Shown: in pieces, positions 9,264-18,660 of the stretch
Numbering within the stretch: the first letter of the stretch is position 1
Layout: the number at the start of each line of letters is the position of its first letter
Assembly: GCF_001634365.1 (NCBI RefSeq)
Contig: NZ_CP014578.1
Coordinates: 3,906,001-3,970,000 of the forward strand
Length of the DNA stretch: 64,000 bases
Reading direction: 5' to 3'
Source of the DNA: Paraburkholderia phytofirmans OLGA172
Lineage (GTDB): Bacteria > Pseudomonadota > Gammaproteobacteria > Burkholderiales > Burkholderiaceae
Translations under genes and position numbers: made by a program
The notes under the pieces: generated by a model
The model's input: the letters and a program-made list of their open reading frames with translations, nothing else
The model's database searches: none
What the model was told of the DNA's origin: nothing

Positions 9264-9887
9264 TTACGAACGGCACTCCGGCGGCGCAAGATTCGACGGC
9301 AAGGACGGCGCATCGGCCGGTGCGGGCCCGGCGCCTGGCGCAGGCAACGACGAAGCCGTTTTGCCGCCGGCGAAGCACTCCCAGGTGACCGCACCCGCCT
9401 GCACGGCGCCCTTGCTCAAGGCGATCCGCGCAGTCGGTGCGTCGGCATTGTCCGGCACCGAGGGTACCAGGGTCAGCGTGTTCGAACCGGAAGACGCGAC
9501 GCGCGTCGTGAAAGCAACGGTGATCTGGCCGGTGTCGTCGTCGACATGAACAGATTCGACGTTGCGGGTAGCAGGCGGTGACGCATAACCGCCGCCGAAC
9601 GCATTCCCGCTAGCGGCGTTTTCGGACACCGCGAGCCGCGCGGATGCAGCTAACGAGAGACCCTCCCCTACGCGGCTGCGGGCCAGATAGTCCTGATATG
9701 CCGGAATCGCATAGGCGGCGATTACGCCGACAATCGCCAGCACGATCATCAACTCGATCAGCGTGAAGCCGAAACTAAAGCAGCGGCAGGCACGTGCGAG
9801 CCGCTCGGTCCAGCGCGCTCGTTCGAACGCGTTCCGCGGAGAAAGCGTGGACTGTGAATAAGGGCAGTAAGGCAAAGTAACGATCAT
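9264..9887 (-). CDS. pilA: type IV pilin (PilA-like) with long leader
   Basis: 207 residues from ATG 9887, which has CAGGAG six bases upstream (9894-9899). The prepilin motif is G40|[15 protein letters not shown], followed by the hydrophobic helix and [15 protein letters not shown]. Cleavage by prepilin peptidase would leave about 167 residues. A C-terminal cysteine pair (in WECFAGG and PPECRS) forms the D-region loop. The 40-residue leader is unusually long for a type IVa pilin. The glycosyltransferase gene lies just downstream. The C-terminus is rich in Pro, Ala and Ser, plausible O-glycosylation sites. Other pilus assembly genes are not in this window. Confidence 0.85.
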   Translation of the reverse strand: MIVTLPYCPYSQSTLSPRNAFERARWTERLARACRCFSFGFTLIELMIVLAIVGVIAAYAIPAYQDYLARSRVGEGLSLAASARLAVSENAASGNAFGGGYASPPATRNVESVHVDDDTGQITVAFTTRVASSGSNTLTLVPSVPDNADAPTARIALSKGAVQAGAVTWECFAGGKTASSLPAPGAGPAPADAPSLPSNLAPPECRS

Positions 9888-9905
9888 CGGCAGGCTCCTG
9901 AAACG

Positions 9906-9940
9906 AAAAACGCCTGCCCCTCGAATCGGGGACAGGCGTT
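9906..9940 (-). terminator. intrinsic terminator between TerC gene and pilA
   Basis: AACGCCTG-CCCC and GGGG-A-CAGGCGTT form a stem with one bulge around a TCGAATC loop. On the minus strand it is followed by a run of T (9906-9910). It would end TerC transcription and separate it from pilA, whose start is only about 20 bases further on. Confidence 0.7.
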
Positions 9941-10090
9941 TCAATCGTAGCCAGCGGTGCGCGTTCCACACAGTCAGCCGAATGGCTAACGTTGCGCTAG
10001 TGCAGCGGAAGTCGGTGCTGGTGCGGTTCCATGTTCAGGCCACCGCACCGTTGCCGTGGCGCATCGGCCAGGGTTCCGGCTGAGGTCAGC

Positions 10091-10795
10091 TTAAGCCGCC
10101 GCTCGCTTCGCGTTGCGGCGCTTGAGCAGATAACCGAGGATCACGACGAACAGCGCGCCCGCGATGCTCATGCCGTACTCGGCCACCGGCGCATCGAGGA
10201 TCGGCCAACGGTCGCCGGCCGGGTCGTTGATAATCAGGCCACCCGCGATCCAGCCGAGCAGCGCAGCGCCGAGCGTGATGACGATCGGAAAACGGTCGAG
10301 CAGCTTCAGCACCAACTGGCTGCCCCACACGATCAGCGGAATACTCACCACCAGGCCGAAAATCACTAGCGCGAGGCGATGTTCGGGGTCGGCCGCCTCA
10401 GCCGCGCCAGCAATTGCGATCACGTTGTCGAGGCTCATCACCGCATCCGCGATGATGATGGTCTTGATCGCCGACATCAGCTTATCGGCCGGCTTGATAT
10501 TCTCGTGGACGTCATGCGCAGGCGCCATCAGGCGCACGCCGATCCACAGCAGCAACAGGCCGCCGGTGAATTTCAGCAACGGCACGTCGAGCAGCGCCAC
10601 GGCAAACGCAATCAGCGCCACGCGCAGCAAAATCGCACCGGCCGTGCCCCACAGCACGCCCTTGGTACGCTGCTCGGCCGGGAGGTTGCGGCAGGCAAGC
10701 GCGATCACCACGGCGTTGTCGCCACCCAGCAGGATGTCGATGACGATGATCTGAACGACTGCGCCCCAATGGAGCGTGGCGAAAAACTCGAGCAT
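10091..10795 (-). CDS. TerC/YkoY-family integral membrane protein
   Basis: 234 residues with about seven membrane segments. The family's paired acidic motifs are present: GGDNAVVIA near residue 24-32 and SLDNVIAIAG near residue 120-129. TerC-family proteins are thought to export manganese or other metals, or to help load metals into secreted enzymes; the substrate here is not known. I looked for a yybP-ykoY manganese riboswitch upstream and saw none, because a terminator sits only about 40 bases before the start. Confidence 0.85.
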   Translation of the reverse strand: MLEFFATLHWGAVVQIIVIDILLGGDNAVVIALACRNLPAEQRTKGVLWGTAGAILLRVALIAFAVALLDVPLLKFTGGLLLLWIGVRLMAPAHDVHENIKPADKLMSAIKTIIIADAVMSLDNVIAIAGAAEAADPEHRLALVIFGLVVSIPLIVWGSQLVLKLLDRFPIVITLGAALLGWIAGGLIINDPAGDRWPILDAPVAEYGMSIAGALFVVILGYLLKRRNAKRAAA

Positions 10796-10833
10796 GAGTG
10801 AAAGAGCAAGAAGGAATCGGACGCGCGGGCAAT

Positions 10834-10867
10834 AAAAAAGCGGGGGAGTCTACACTCCCCCGCTTTT
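10834..10867. terminator. strong bidirectional terminator after sucD
   Basis: AAAAGCGGGGGAGT and ACTCCCCCGCTTTT pair perfectly around a four-base loop. A-runs and T-runs flank the stem on both sides. It lies downstream of sucD on the minus strand. Confidence 0.9.
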
Positions 10868-10939
10868 AAGACTGCCCACTCACGAAAGGATTTCGTAAGC
10901 GTATCAAAAACGCGCCATGACTGCGCGCGAATTTCGTTT

Positions 10940-11821
10940 TTACAGCATCGCCTTCAGAAGACGCGCCATTTCCGACGGGTTCTTCGTGACCTTGATGCCG
11001 CAAGCTTCCATGATTTCCAGCTTGGCTTCAGCCGTGTCCGCACCGCCCGAGATCAGCGCGCCGGCGTGGCCCATGCGCTTGCCCGGAGGTGCCGTAACAC
11101 CAGCGATAAAGCCAACCACCGGCTTCTTCATGTTGTCCTTGATCCACTCAGCAGCATTCGCTTCGTCCGGACCGCCGATCTCGCCGATCATGATGACGGC
11201 GTCCGTTTCCGGATCGTCGTTGAACATCTTCATCACGTCAATGTGCTTCAGACCGTTGATCGGGTCGCCGCCGATACCGACTGCCGACGATTGGCCAAGG
11301 CCGATCGCCGTCAATTGGCCGACTGCTTCATAGGTCAGCGTGCCCGAACGCGACACGACGCCGATGCGGCCCTTGCGGTGGATGTGACCCGGCATGATGC
11401 CGATCTTCAGCTCGTCCGGCGTGATCGTGCCCGGGCAGTTCGGTCCGAGCAGCAGCGTCTTGCGGTTTTCGGCACGCATGCGGGCCTTGAGCTCGATCAT
11501 GTCGCGGACAGGGATGCCTTCCGTGATACAGATTGCGAGATCCAGGTCGGCTTCGACCGCTTCCCAGATCGCAGCAGCAGCGCCTGCCGGCGGAACGTAA
11601 ATCACCGACACGGTCGCGCCCGTTTCAGCCTTGGCTTCAGCGACGCTAGCGTAGATAGGAATGCCTTCGAAGTCTTCGCCGGCGCGCTTCGGGTTCACGC
11701 CCGCAACGAACGCTTCGCGGCCGTTTGCGTATTCACGGCAAGCACGCGTGTGGAACTGACCGGTCTTGCCGGTGATGCCCTGCGTGATGACCTTGGTGTC
11801 TTTGTTAATCAGAATCGACAT
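10940..11821 (-). CDS. sucD: succinyl-CoA synthetase alpha subunit
   Basis: 293 residues from ATG 11821, with AGAGG upstream on the minus strand; a longer in-frame opening has no family match. The sequence starts MSILINKDTKVITQGITGKT. It carries the CoA-binding N-domain, the LLGPNCPGTI segment and the phosphohistidine loop near GHAGALISGGAD. With SucC it converts succinyl-CoA to succinate and makes ATP/GTP in the TCA cycle. It follows sucC by about 180 bases, a larger gap than usual for this pair. Confidence 0.97.
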   Translation of the reverse strand: MSILINKDTKVITQGITGKTGQFHTRACREYANGREAFVAGVNPKRAGEDFEGIPIYASVAEAKAETGATVSVIYVPPAGAAAAIWEAVEADLDLAICITEGIPVRDMIELKARMRAENRKTLLLGPNCPGTITPDELKIGIMPGHIHRKGRIGVVSRSGTLTYEAVGQLTAIGLGQSSAVGIGGDPINGLKHIDVMKMFNDDPETDAVIMIGEIGGPDEANAAEWIKDNMKKPVVGFIAGVTAPPGKRMGHAGALISGGADTAEAKLEIMEACGIKVTKNPSEMARLLKAML

Positions 11822-11943
11822 GTATTGACCTCTGTTCGTTTGGCGTCGCGCGATGGCGCCGCGAGAGGCGGGATGTTCTCCGCCCGCGTCGCTCACGCGC
11901 CGCCATTCGTAATCCTGGTTAATCCTGGTAGAAGCAGTCTGGT

Positions 11944-11972
11944 AAAAACAGCCAGGCAAAAGCGGCCTGGCT
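11944..11972 (-). terminator. terminator-like hairpin inside the sucC-sucD gap
   Basis: AGCCAGGC and GCCTGGCT form an 8-bp stem with a seven-base loop. On the minus strand it is followed by G and then five T (11944-11948). It could attenuate sucD or act as an RNA processing/stability element between the two subunit genes. Confidence 0.5.
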
Positions 11973-12001
11973 ACAGCCGCCTCATAAACGCCCAGCTCGG
12001 C

Positions 12002-13171
12002 TTACGCCTTGCCCGAGGCAGCCGCGACAACCTTCTGAGCCGCTTCTTCCATGCTGTCTGCCGCAATGATCGGCAGGCCGGATTCAGCGAGCATCTTCTT
12101 GCCCAGGTCTTCGTTCGTGCCCTTCATGCGGACCACGAGCGGCACCTTCAGCGACACGGCCTTCGACGCCGCGATCACGCCTTCCGCGATCACGTCGCAG
12201 CGCATGATGCCGCCGAAAATGTTGACCAGAATCGCGGTCAGGTTCGGGTTCTTCAGCATGATCTTGAACGCTTCCGTGACCTTCTCGGTCGTGGCGCCAC
12301 CGCCCACGTCCAGGAAGTTCGCCGGTTCGCCGCCGAACAGCTTGATGGTGTCCATCGTTGCCATTGCGAGGCCAGCGCCGTTCACGAGGCAGCCGATGTT
12401 GCCGTCGAGCGAGATGTAAGCGAGGTCGAACTTCGACGCTTCGACTTCAGCCGGATCTTCTTCGTCCAGATCGCGATACGCGACGATTTCCGGGTGACGG
12501 AACAGTGCGTTCGAATCGAAGTTGAACTTGGCGTCCAACGCGATGACCTTGCCGTCGCCGGTCAGGATCAGCGGGTTGATTTCGGCCAGCGATGCGTCGG
12601 TTTCCCAGAATGCCTTGTACAGGCCTTGCAGGATCGCGCGTGCTTGCGGCAGCGAAGCGGCGGGCACGCCGATCTTCGTGGCGAGCTCGTCGGCTTCGGC
12701 GTCTTTCAGACCGGTCGACGGATCGACGGCGATCTTGTGGATCAGCTCAGGCGTCTTTTCCGCGACTTCTTCGACGTCCATGCCGCCTTCGCTCGATGCC
12801 ATCACGACGATCTTCTGCGAAACGCGATCGATCACCAGGCCGACATACAGTTCCTTCTTGATGTCAGCGCCTTCTTCGATCAGCAGACGATTCACCTTCT
12901 GGCCTTCCGGACCGGTCTGGTGCGTGACGAGCTGCATGCCGAGGATCTGTTGCGAATACTCGCGAACCTGATCCAGCGACTTGGCGACCTTCACGCCGCC
13001 GCCCTTGCCACGGCCACCCGCGTGGATCTGAGCCTTCACGACCCATACCGGGCCGCCAAGCTCTTCCGCGGCCTTGACCGCATCATCCACCGAGAAGACC
13101 GGCTTGCCGCGCGGTACCGCGACGCCGAATTTCCGCAGGATTTCCTTACCCTGGTACTCGTGAATCTTCAT
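12002..13171 (-). CDS. sucC: succinyl-CoA synthetase beta subunit (ADP-forming)
   Basis: 389 residues, the usual length. It begins [17 protein letters not shown], with the ATP-grasp region ([18 protein letters not shown]) and the C-terminal GGGATTEKV and [10 protein letters not shown] segments of the CoA-ligase domain. It is the nucleotide-binding partner of SucD. An AAGGGA lies before the start. The ATG overlaps the stop of the DUF2889 gene by four bases, so the two are probably translationally coupled. Confidence 0.97.
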   Translation of the reverse strand: MKIHEYQGKEILRKFGVAVPRGKPVFSVDDAVKAAEELGGPVWVVKAQIHAGGRGKGGGVKVAKSLDQVREYSQQILGMQLVTHQTGPEGQKVNRLLIEEGADIKKELYVGLVIDRVSQKIVVMASSEGGMDVEEVAEKTPELIHKIAVDPSTGLKDAEADELATKIGVPAASLPQARAILQGLYKAFWETDASLAEINPLILTGDGKVIALDAKFNFDSNALFRHPEIVAYRDLDEEDPAEVEASKFDLAYISLDGNIGCLVNGAGLAMATMDTIKLFGGEPANFLDVGGGATTEKVTEAFKIMLKNPNLTAILVNIFGGIMRCDVIAEGVIAASKAVSLKVPLVVRMKGTNEDLGKKMLAESGLPIIAADSMEEAAQKVVAAASGKA

Positions 13172-13917
13172 GCGTGATTCCCTTCAGTCTGAGAGTTGGA
13201 TTGAACATCGTTTCCGCTGCCGTCGTTCATGCCGGACGCGTTGCCGCCCTCACCTGTCTGGCGGACTGCCCCGTCGCCTGACGATGCCGCGCGATCCGCT
13301 GTATACGGAGCGCGGCCATACCAGCGCGGATAAAACTGTTGCACCGCCTCGCCGTCGAAACGCAGCGCGTGGCAGCGTCCCAACTGGAATGGCGGTTTGT
13401 TGTTGGAATGCTCGTCTGTGCTGTCTGCACTTGTGGCCTGCTCGGTCCCTGACTTTGCCGTCGCGCCCGGCGTGTCTTCATTGGTGTTCCACACGTCGCC
13501 GGCGAACGCCTGGATTGCAGCGGTCGGCAAAAGCGCGCACAACTCGGTGAGATGCGTGCAGCCAGCCGTGCCGGCCAGCAAACGGGCAGCATCGCGACGG
13601 AAGTTGCGGAACAGATTGAGCCCGATGAGGGCACGGTAGGCGGGATTGCTGGCTTGGCACAACCCTGGATAGGGCACCCAGTCGGACGACGCTTCGGCGT
13701 CGACGACGTTGAGCTTGCGATCGATGGTGATGCGAAGCCAGAGTTCATGGATCGGCTGACCATTGGGCCGGACGCCCGACGCAAGCACCACATCGCGCGG
13801 TTTTTCGTCGGTCAAGCACGCTTCCACATCCCACAGGCCATCGGCTCGCTCATAGGCTTCCGCTCTGATTGCGCGACGGTGGCGCAACTGACGGGACACT
13901 GGCGGGGAGAGCGGCAT
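13168..13917 (-). CDS. DUF2889 protein coupled to sucC
   Basis: 249 residues. The N-terminal about 140 residues ([25 protein letters not shown]..., with DWVPYPGLC and a CTHLTEL segment) match the DUF2889 family. The C-terminal about 100 residues are low in complexity (Ser, Thr, Gly, Asn, Asp). The function is unknown. It shares ATGA with sucC, so it is co-translated with a TCA-cycle enzyme. A role in regulation or CoA-thioester metabolism is only a guess. Confidence 0.8.
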   Translation of the reverse strand: MPLSPPVSRQLRHRRAIRAEAYERADGLWDVEACLTDEKPRDVVLASGVRPNGQPIHELWLRITIDRKLNVVDAEASSDWVPYPGLCQASNPAYRALIGLNLFRNFRRDAARLLAGTAGCTHLTELCALLPTAAIQAFAGDVWNTNEDTPGATAKSGTEQATSADSTDEHSNNKPPFQLGRCHALRFDGEAVQQFYPRWYGRAPYTADRAASSGDGAVRQTGEGGNASGMNDGSGNDVQSNSQTEGNHA

Positions 13918-14085
13918 GCGGAAAGGGAAGGCCGGTTTGGAAAACCCCCGAATTTTAGCATACTGGGTATTTGAGACAGGTGGGAATGCGCAGGGCCGCC
14001 CGGCGGGCGGTTCAGCGCGGACGGCCTTATCTCAAAGTGCGGCTGGCGGCGGGGTTCTGCCGCGGCCTCGCAGCGACTCGCCGCT

Positions 14086-14772
14086 TCATTCCTCGTCGAA
14101 CCCTTTGAGAATTTTGCCGATCGTGGCGCCCGAGAAACCGCGCGATGCCAGAAAGCGCGCCTGCCTGGCCCGCTCGGCGGGCGTTTCGGGCAGTTGGCTG
14201 AATTTCTTCCGCCAGACGGCTTGGGCTCGCGCGAGTTCGGTTTCGCGCAGTTGCGCACTGGCTTCTTCGACCAGCGTTTGGTCCACCGCGTGCTGCTTCA
14301 ATTCGCCGACAATCCGGCTCGCGCCCAACCGCGACGAGCGCCGATGGACCAGGCTTTCAGCAAAACGCGAATCGGACAGCCAGTTTTCGGCCTCCAGCGA
14401 ATCGAGCAAGGTGTCGAGCGAATCGGTTTCTTCGACGAACGGCTTCAGCTTGCGCGCCAGTTCGGAGCGGCTGTATTCACGCCGCGACAAATAGCCGAGC
14501 GCACGTCCTTTGAGCGAACGGGCCGGGCGTTGGGATTTTTTTGCATCGTCCTGCCCCGGCTTCGCCTCGCCAGGTGTGCGGCGCGAGCGGGTGTAAGTGG
14601 TTTCGGATGGATCCGCTGCAGCTTCTGCAGAAGAATCAGACTGCGGCTGACGACCTTCGGCGCGATCGTGCGCATCGAACGACTCGAAAGGATCGGCGTC
14701 GTCGTCACGCGGGCCGTCCGCGTTGCGTCCTGCGTTGGCAGCGCTGGACAGCGGCCGGCCCTTGCGTATCAC
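14086..14772 (-). CDS. recX: RecX, regulator of RecA
   Basis: 228 residues from a GTG seven bases after the recA stop. The conserved part starts near residue 84 (SLKGRALGYLSRREYSRSEL) and continues with ENWLSDSRFAESLVHRR, KGFDEE and the tandem three-helix repeats of RecX. The first about 80 residues are a charged extension with no visible domain, so a later start is possible. RecX binds RecA filaments and limits their extension. It is expected to be co-transcribed with recA in the SOS response. Confidence 0.92.
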   Translation of the reverse strand: MIRKGRPLSSAANAGRNADGPRDDDADPFESFDAHDRAEGRQPQSDSSAEAAADPSETTYTRSRRTPGEAKPGQDDAKKSQRPARSLKGRALGYLSRREYSRSELARKLKPFVEETDSLDTLLDSLEAENWLSDSRFAESLVHRRSSRLGASRIVGELKQHAVDQTLVEEASAQLRETELARAQAVWRKKFSQLPETPAERARQARFLASRGFSGATIGKILKGFDEE

Positions 14773-14779
14773 GTGCTGG

Positions 14780-15856
14780 TTACTCTTCTTCGCCCGCGAC
14801 TTCGGCGCTTACGCCCGTCGCCGCTTCTGCCATGGCATTCACGCCCAGCGATTCACGAATGCGGTTTTCGATCTCACGGGCGATGTCCGGATTTTCGCGC
14901 AGGAATTCACGCGCGTTGTCCTTACCCTGACCGATCCGTTCGCCGTTGTAGCTATACCAGGCGCCGGCCTTGTCGACGATCTTCGCTTGCACGCCGAGGT
15001 CGATGACTTCACCCTGACGCGAAATGCCTTCGCCGTACAGGATGTCGAAAATCGCTTCCCGGAACGGTGGCGACACCTTGTTCTTCACGACCTTCACGCG
15101 CGTTTCGTTGCCGATCACTTCGTCGTTCTTCTTGATCGAACCGATCCGGCGAATGTCCAGACGCACCGACGCGTAGAACTTCAGCGCGTTACCACCCGTG
15201 GTGGTTTCCGGGTTGCCGAACATCACGCCGATCTTCATACGGATCTGGTTGATGAAGATCACGAGGCAGTTCGTGCGCTTGATCGTGCCGGTGAGCTTGC
15301 GCAGCGCTTGCGACATCAGACGCGCTTGCAGACCCGGCAGCGAGTCGCCCATTTCGCCTTCGATTTCAGCCTTCGGCACGAGTGCCGCGACCGAGTCGAT
15401 CACGATCATGTCGATCGAGCCCGAGCGCACCAGTGCGTCGGCGATTTCGAGCGCCTGTTCGCCGGTGTCCGGCTGCGAAACCAGCAGGTCGTTCACGTTC
15501 ACGCCGAGCTTGCCCGCGTACTGGATATCCAGCGCGTGTTCCGCGTCGATAAACGCTGCCGTGCCGCCGATCTTCTGCATTTCGGCGATGACTTGCAGCG
15601 TCAGCGTGGTTTTACCGGACGATTCCGGGCCATAAATTTCGACCACACGGCCACGCGGCAAACCGCCGACGCCCAGCGCGATGTCGAGGCCGAGCGATCC
15701 GGTTGAGACCACCTGGATGTCTTCGACTACCTCACCTGCGCCGAGCCGCATGACCGACCCTTTGCCGAACTGCTTTTCGATCTGCGCAAGCGCGGCAGCG
15801 AGTGCCTTGCTCTTTTCAGCAGTCAGTCCAGCCGAGCCTTTCTTGCTTTCTTCCAT
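14780..15856 (-). CDS. recA: RecA recombinase
   Basis: 358 residues from ATG 15856; a longer in-frame opening is discarded because RecA proteins begin MEESKK... here. Walker A is GPESSGKTT, followed by the LLVSQPD stretch, loop L1 (EIEGEMGD) and L2 region ([18 protein letters not shown]). It promotes strand exchange and LexA self-cleavage. A LexA box lies about 95-110 bases upstream, consistent with SOS induction. Confidence 0.98.
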   Translation of the reverse strand: MEESKKGSAGLTAEKSKALAAALAQIEKQFGKGSVMRLGAGEVVEDIQVVSTGSLGLDIALGVGGLPRGRVVEIYGPESSGKTTLTLQVIAEMQKIGGTAAFIDAEHALDIQYAGKLGVNVNDLLVSQPDTGEQALEIADALVRSGSIDMIVIDSVAALVPKAEIEGEMGDSLPGLQARLMSQALRKLTGTIKRTNCLVIFINQIRMKIGVMFGNPETTTGGNALKFYASVRLDIRRIGSIKKNDEVIGNETRVKVVKNKVSPPFREAIFDILYGEGISRQGEVIDLGVQAKIVDKAGAWYSYNGERIGQGKDNAREFLRENPDIAREIENRIRESLGVNAMAEAATGVSAEVAGEEE

Positions 15857-15948
15857 GAATCGTCCTTTGCTATGATGAACGGCGTCTGAGGCAGATGTGC
15901 GGCCCGCCTTTTCAAGATTCTTGAAGGACAGCACACGAAACCCAGACA

Positions 15949-15964
15949 CTGTATAAAAAAACAG
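15949..15964 (-). promoter_or_regulatory. LexA (SOS) box of recA
   Basis: CTG-N10-CAG is exact (CTG 15949-15951, CAG 15962-15964), with an A/T-rich centre and TA-like flanks on one side. This is the proteobacterial LexA consensus, placed in the recA promoter region. Confidence 0.85.
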
Positions 15965-16098
15965 TAGTTTTGGCAAGCGCGATTCTCATGCGAACGCGCA
16001 TTTTTACCGTCGCGCTGCCCAACTACCCACAATAATTTTCGGAGACCGCTGTGCGCCGGGGACACCCCACGGCGCCGGCAACGCCAGGTTGGCGCACC

Positions 16099-16881
16099 AT
16101 GCGAATTCTGATTGCCGAAGACGACAGCATACTCGCGGACGGTCTGGTTCGATCACTCCGCCAATCGGCCTATGCCGTCGATCACGTGAAGAACGGCGTC
16201 GAGGCCGACACCGCCCTGTCGATGCAAACTTTCGACTTGCTGATCCTCGATCTGGGCCTGCCGCGCATGTCCGGGCTCGAGGTGCTGCGCCGCCTGCGCG
16301 CCCGCAATTCGAACGTGCCGGTGCTGATCCTCACCGCCGCGGACAGCGTCGACGAACGCGTCAAAGGCCTCGACCTGGGCGCCGACGACTACATGGCCAA
16401 ACCCTTCGCACTGAACGAGCTCGAGGCGCGCGTGCGCGCGCTGACCCGGCGCGGCGCGGGCGGTGGCCCGACGGTGGTGCGGCACGGTTCGCTGTCGTTC
16501 GATCAGGTCGGCCGGATCGCCTATGTCAACGAGCAGGTGATCGACCTGTCGGCGCGCGAACTCGGTCTGCTCGAAGTGCTGCTGCAACGGATCGGGCGGC
16601 TGGTATCGAAGGAACAGCTCGTCGACCATCTGTGCGAATGGGGCGAGGAAGTCAGCAATAACGCGATCGAAGTCTACGTGCACCGGCTGCGCAAGAAGAT
16701 CGAGCCGAGCGGCGTGCGCATCATCACCGTGCGGGGCCTCGGGTACTGCCTCGAGAAAGCCGCCCTACCCTCGAACACGAACGTGAGCGCCAACGCGCCC
16801 GCGCCGCATGCTCCGGCCGAGCCAGAACCGCCGGCATCGCCCTCGTCGGCCGCGATGCCGGCGAGCCATCACTACAAATAG
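16099..16881 (+). CDS. OmpR-family response regulator (TctD/QseB-like)
   Basis: 260 residues from ATG 16099; an upstream in-frame ATG adds only a non-conserved leader. The receiver domain has acidic D8/D9, phosphoacceptor D51 (LLILDLGLP), the conserved Thr in LILTAA and Lys in MAKPF. The C-terminal winged helix ends with NAIEVYVHRLRKK and ITVRGLGYCLE. A Pro/Ala-rich tail of about 35 residues follows. It lies nine bases before the kinase gene and forms a pair with it. Similarity to TctD/QseB suggests control of a transporter or carbon source. The MHS transporter downstream may be a target, but that is inference. Confidence 0.92.
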   Translation: MRILIAEDDSILADGLVRSLRQSAYAVDHVKNGVEADTALSMQTFDLLILDLGLPRMSGLEVLRRLRARNSNVPVLILTAADSVDERVKGLDLGADDYMAKPFALNELEARVRALTRRGAGGGPTVVRHGSLSFDQVGRIAYVNEQVIDLSARELGLLEVLLQRIGRLVSKEQLVDHLCEWGEEVSNNAIEVYVHRLRKKIEPSGVRIITVRGLGYCLEKAALPSNTNVSANAPAPHAPAEPEPPASPSSAAMPASHHYK

Positions 16882-16890
16882 AGGACGCCC

Positions 16891-18429
16891 ATGTCCGCAC
16901 GCGCAGACCGCGCTACGGCGCACGCGGCGGACCTCGACGAGGCGCGCGACGAGCGCTACGCCAATCCGTTCGCCCCGCCCGACGAGACCGAAGCCGCCGC
17001 CGAAGCACGCCCGCGCTCGCTGTTCGGCGAGATTCTCGACTGGATGCTGGCGCCGCTGCTGCTGCTTTGGCCGATGAGCCTTGCGGTCACCTACCTGGTC
17101 GCCAAGTCGATCGCCAACGGCCCGTTCGACCGTGCGCTCGAAACCGACGCCTACGTGCTCGCCCGCCAGATCCACCCGATCAACGGCGTGGCGGAGCTGT
17201 CGCTACCCGACTCCACCCGCGACTTTCTGCGCGCCGACAACGTCGACAGCGTGTTCTATCAGGTGCTCGGCACGCGCGGCGAACTGGTGGGCGGCGAGCG
17301 CGACATGCCGCTGCCGCACGAGGAAGACCGGCCGCCGCCCGGCCTCGTCGAATTCCGCGACGACGTGCTGCGCGGCAACGATATCCGCGTCGCCTATACG
17401 ACCGTCGAGTTTCCGCAGACGCGCGGCGCTCAACCCGTGCTGGTGCAGGTCGCCGAGACGCTCGACAAACGCAGCCAGCTTGCCAACGACATCATCAAAG
17501 GCGTGATCCTGCCGCAGTTCGTGATCCTGCCGCTGGCGATCCTGCTGGTGTGGTTCGGCCTGTCGCGCGGACTCGCGCCTCTGCACGCCCTGCAGGCGCA
17601 TATTCGCGCGCGCCGCCCGGACGATCTGTCGCCGCTCGAAGCCCGCCGCGCGCCGCCGGAAATCGAGCCGCTGGTGACGTCGTTCAACGATCTGCTGACA
17701 CGCCTCGAACAGAACATGGAGTTGCAGAAGCGCTTTATCGCCGACGCCGCGCATCAGATGAAAACGCCGCTTGCCGGTCTGCGCACCCAGGCCGAGCTTG
17801 CGCTGCGCCAGGACGCCTCCGCGGAAGTTCACCGCTCGCTCGAACAGATCGCCACGAGTTCGGAGCATGCGGCGCGTCTCGTCACCCAGTTGCTGGCGCT
17901 GGCGCGCGCGGAAAACCGCATGTCGGGCCAGATTTTCACGCCGGTCGAGGTGACCGAGGTGGCCCGCAACGCCGTGCGCGACTGGGTTCAGGCCGCGCTC
18001 GCCAAGCAGATGGACCTCGGCTACGAAGCGCCCGAAGAACCCGTCGAAGTCGACGGCAACCCGGTCATGTTGCGGGAAATGTTGTCGAATCTGATCGACA
18101 ACGCGATCCGCTACACGCCGGCTGGCGGGCGGATCACCGTACGGGTGCGGCACGACGCGACGGCGCGGCGCGTGCATCTGGAAGTGGAAGACACCGGACT
18201 CGGCATTCCGGTGGCCGAGCGCTCGCGGGTGGTCGAGCGTTTTTACCGGATTCTCGGCCGCGAAGGCGACGGCAGCGGCCTTGGGCTCGCGATCGTCCGC
18301 GAGATCGCGACGATGCACGGCGGAGAAATGACGATCGACGATAACGTCTATCAAACCTCGCCGCGGCTGGCCGGAACGCTTGTGCGTGTCAGCTTGCAGG
18401 TACTCGAACGGGCACGGGACTTACCCTAA
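16891..18429 (+). CDS. sensor histidine kinase (TctE-like)
   Basis: 512 residues. A long N-terminal cytoplasmic segment is followed by a membrane helix (WMLAPLLLLWPMSLAVTYLV) and a periplasmic domain of about 140 residues. A second helix (VILPQFVILPLAILLVWF), a HAMP-like linker and the H-box follow (FIADAAHQMKTPL, phosphoacceptor H288), then N (LIDNAIRYTPAGG), G1 (DTGLGIP) and G2 (GDGSGLGLAI) boxes. It phosphorylates the regulator encoded just upstream. The signal is unknown. Confidence 0.92.
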   Translation: MSARADRATAHAADLDEARDERYANPFAPPDETEAAAEARPRSLFGEILDWMLAPLLLLWPMSLAVTYLVAKSIANGPFDRALETDAYVLARQIHPINGVAELSLPDSTRDFLRADNVDSVFYQVLGTRGELVGGERDMPLPHEEDRPPPGLVEFRDDVLRGNDIRVAYTTVEFPQTRGAQPVLVQVAETLDKRSQLANDIIKGVILPQFVILPLAILLVWFGLSRGLAPLHALQAHIRARRPDDLSPLEARRAPPEIEPLVTSFNDLLTRLEQNMELQKRFIADAAHQMKTPLAGLRTQAELALRQDASAEVHRSLEQIATSSEHAARLVTQLLALARAENRMSGQIFTPVEVTEVARNAVRDWVQAALAKQMDLGYEAPEEPVEVDGNPVMLREMLSNLIDNAIRYTPAGGRITVRVRHDATARRVHLEVEDTGLGIPVAERSRVVERFYRILGREGDGSGLGLAIVREIATMHGGEMTIDDNVYQTSPRLAGTLVRVSLQVLERARDLP

Positions 18430-18660
18430 GGGCGCAACGGCCCGCACATGGCGCTGCCGCCATATTGAGATAATTTTGGCAAATCTTATAAGAATTTAGC
18501 GGTACGTTACCGTTTTTTGATTGAATTTTCCCCTACACGCCCGAAGCTGCCATTTCACCCCGTCACGTCAGTACGCCGTAAGTTTCCACTCCAATAATCG
18601 GTTGCACGGGAACGCCTTTGCCGGCGAACCGCGTGCACATATCAATATTGGAGACGACAT

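Noticed and set aside
10796..10833. yybP-ykoY manganese riboswitch before the TerC gene
   Set aside because: Only about 40 bases separate the gene from the upstream terminator, too short for the aptamer, and no conserved motif is visible.
11066..13177. A 703-codon plus-strand frame
   Set aside because: It is the antisense of sucD and sucC, which have full family matches; high-GC codon usage creates such long open shadows.
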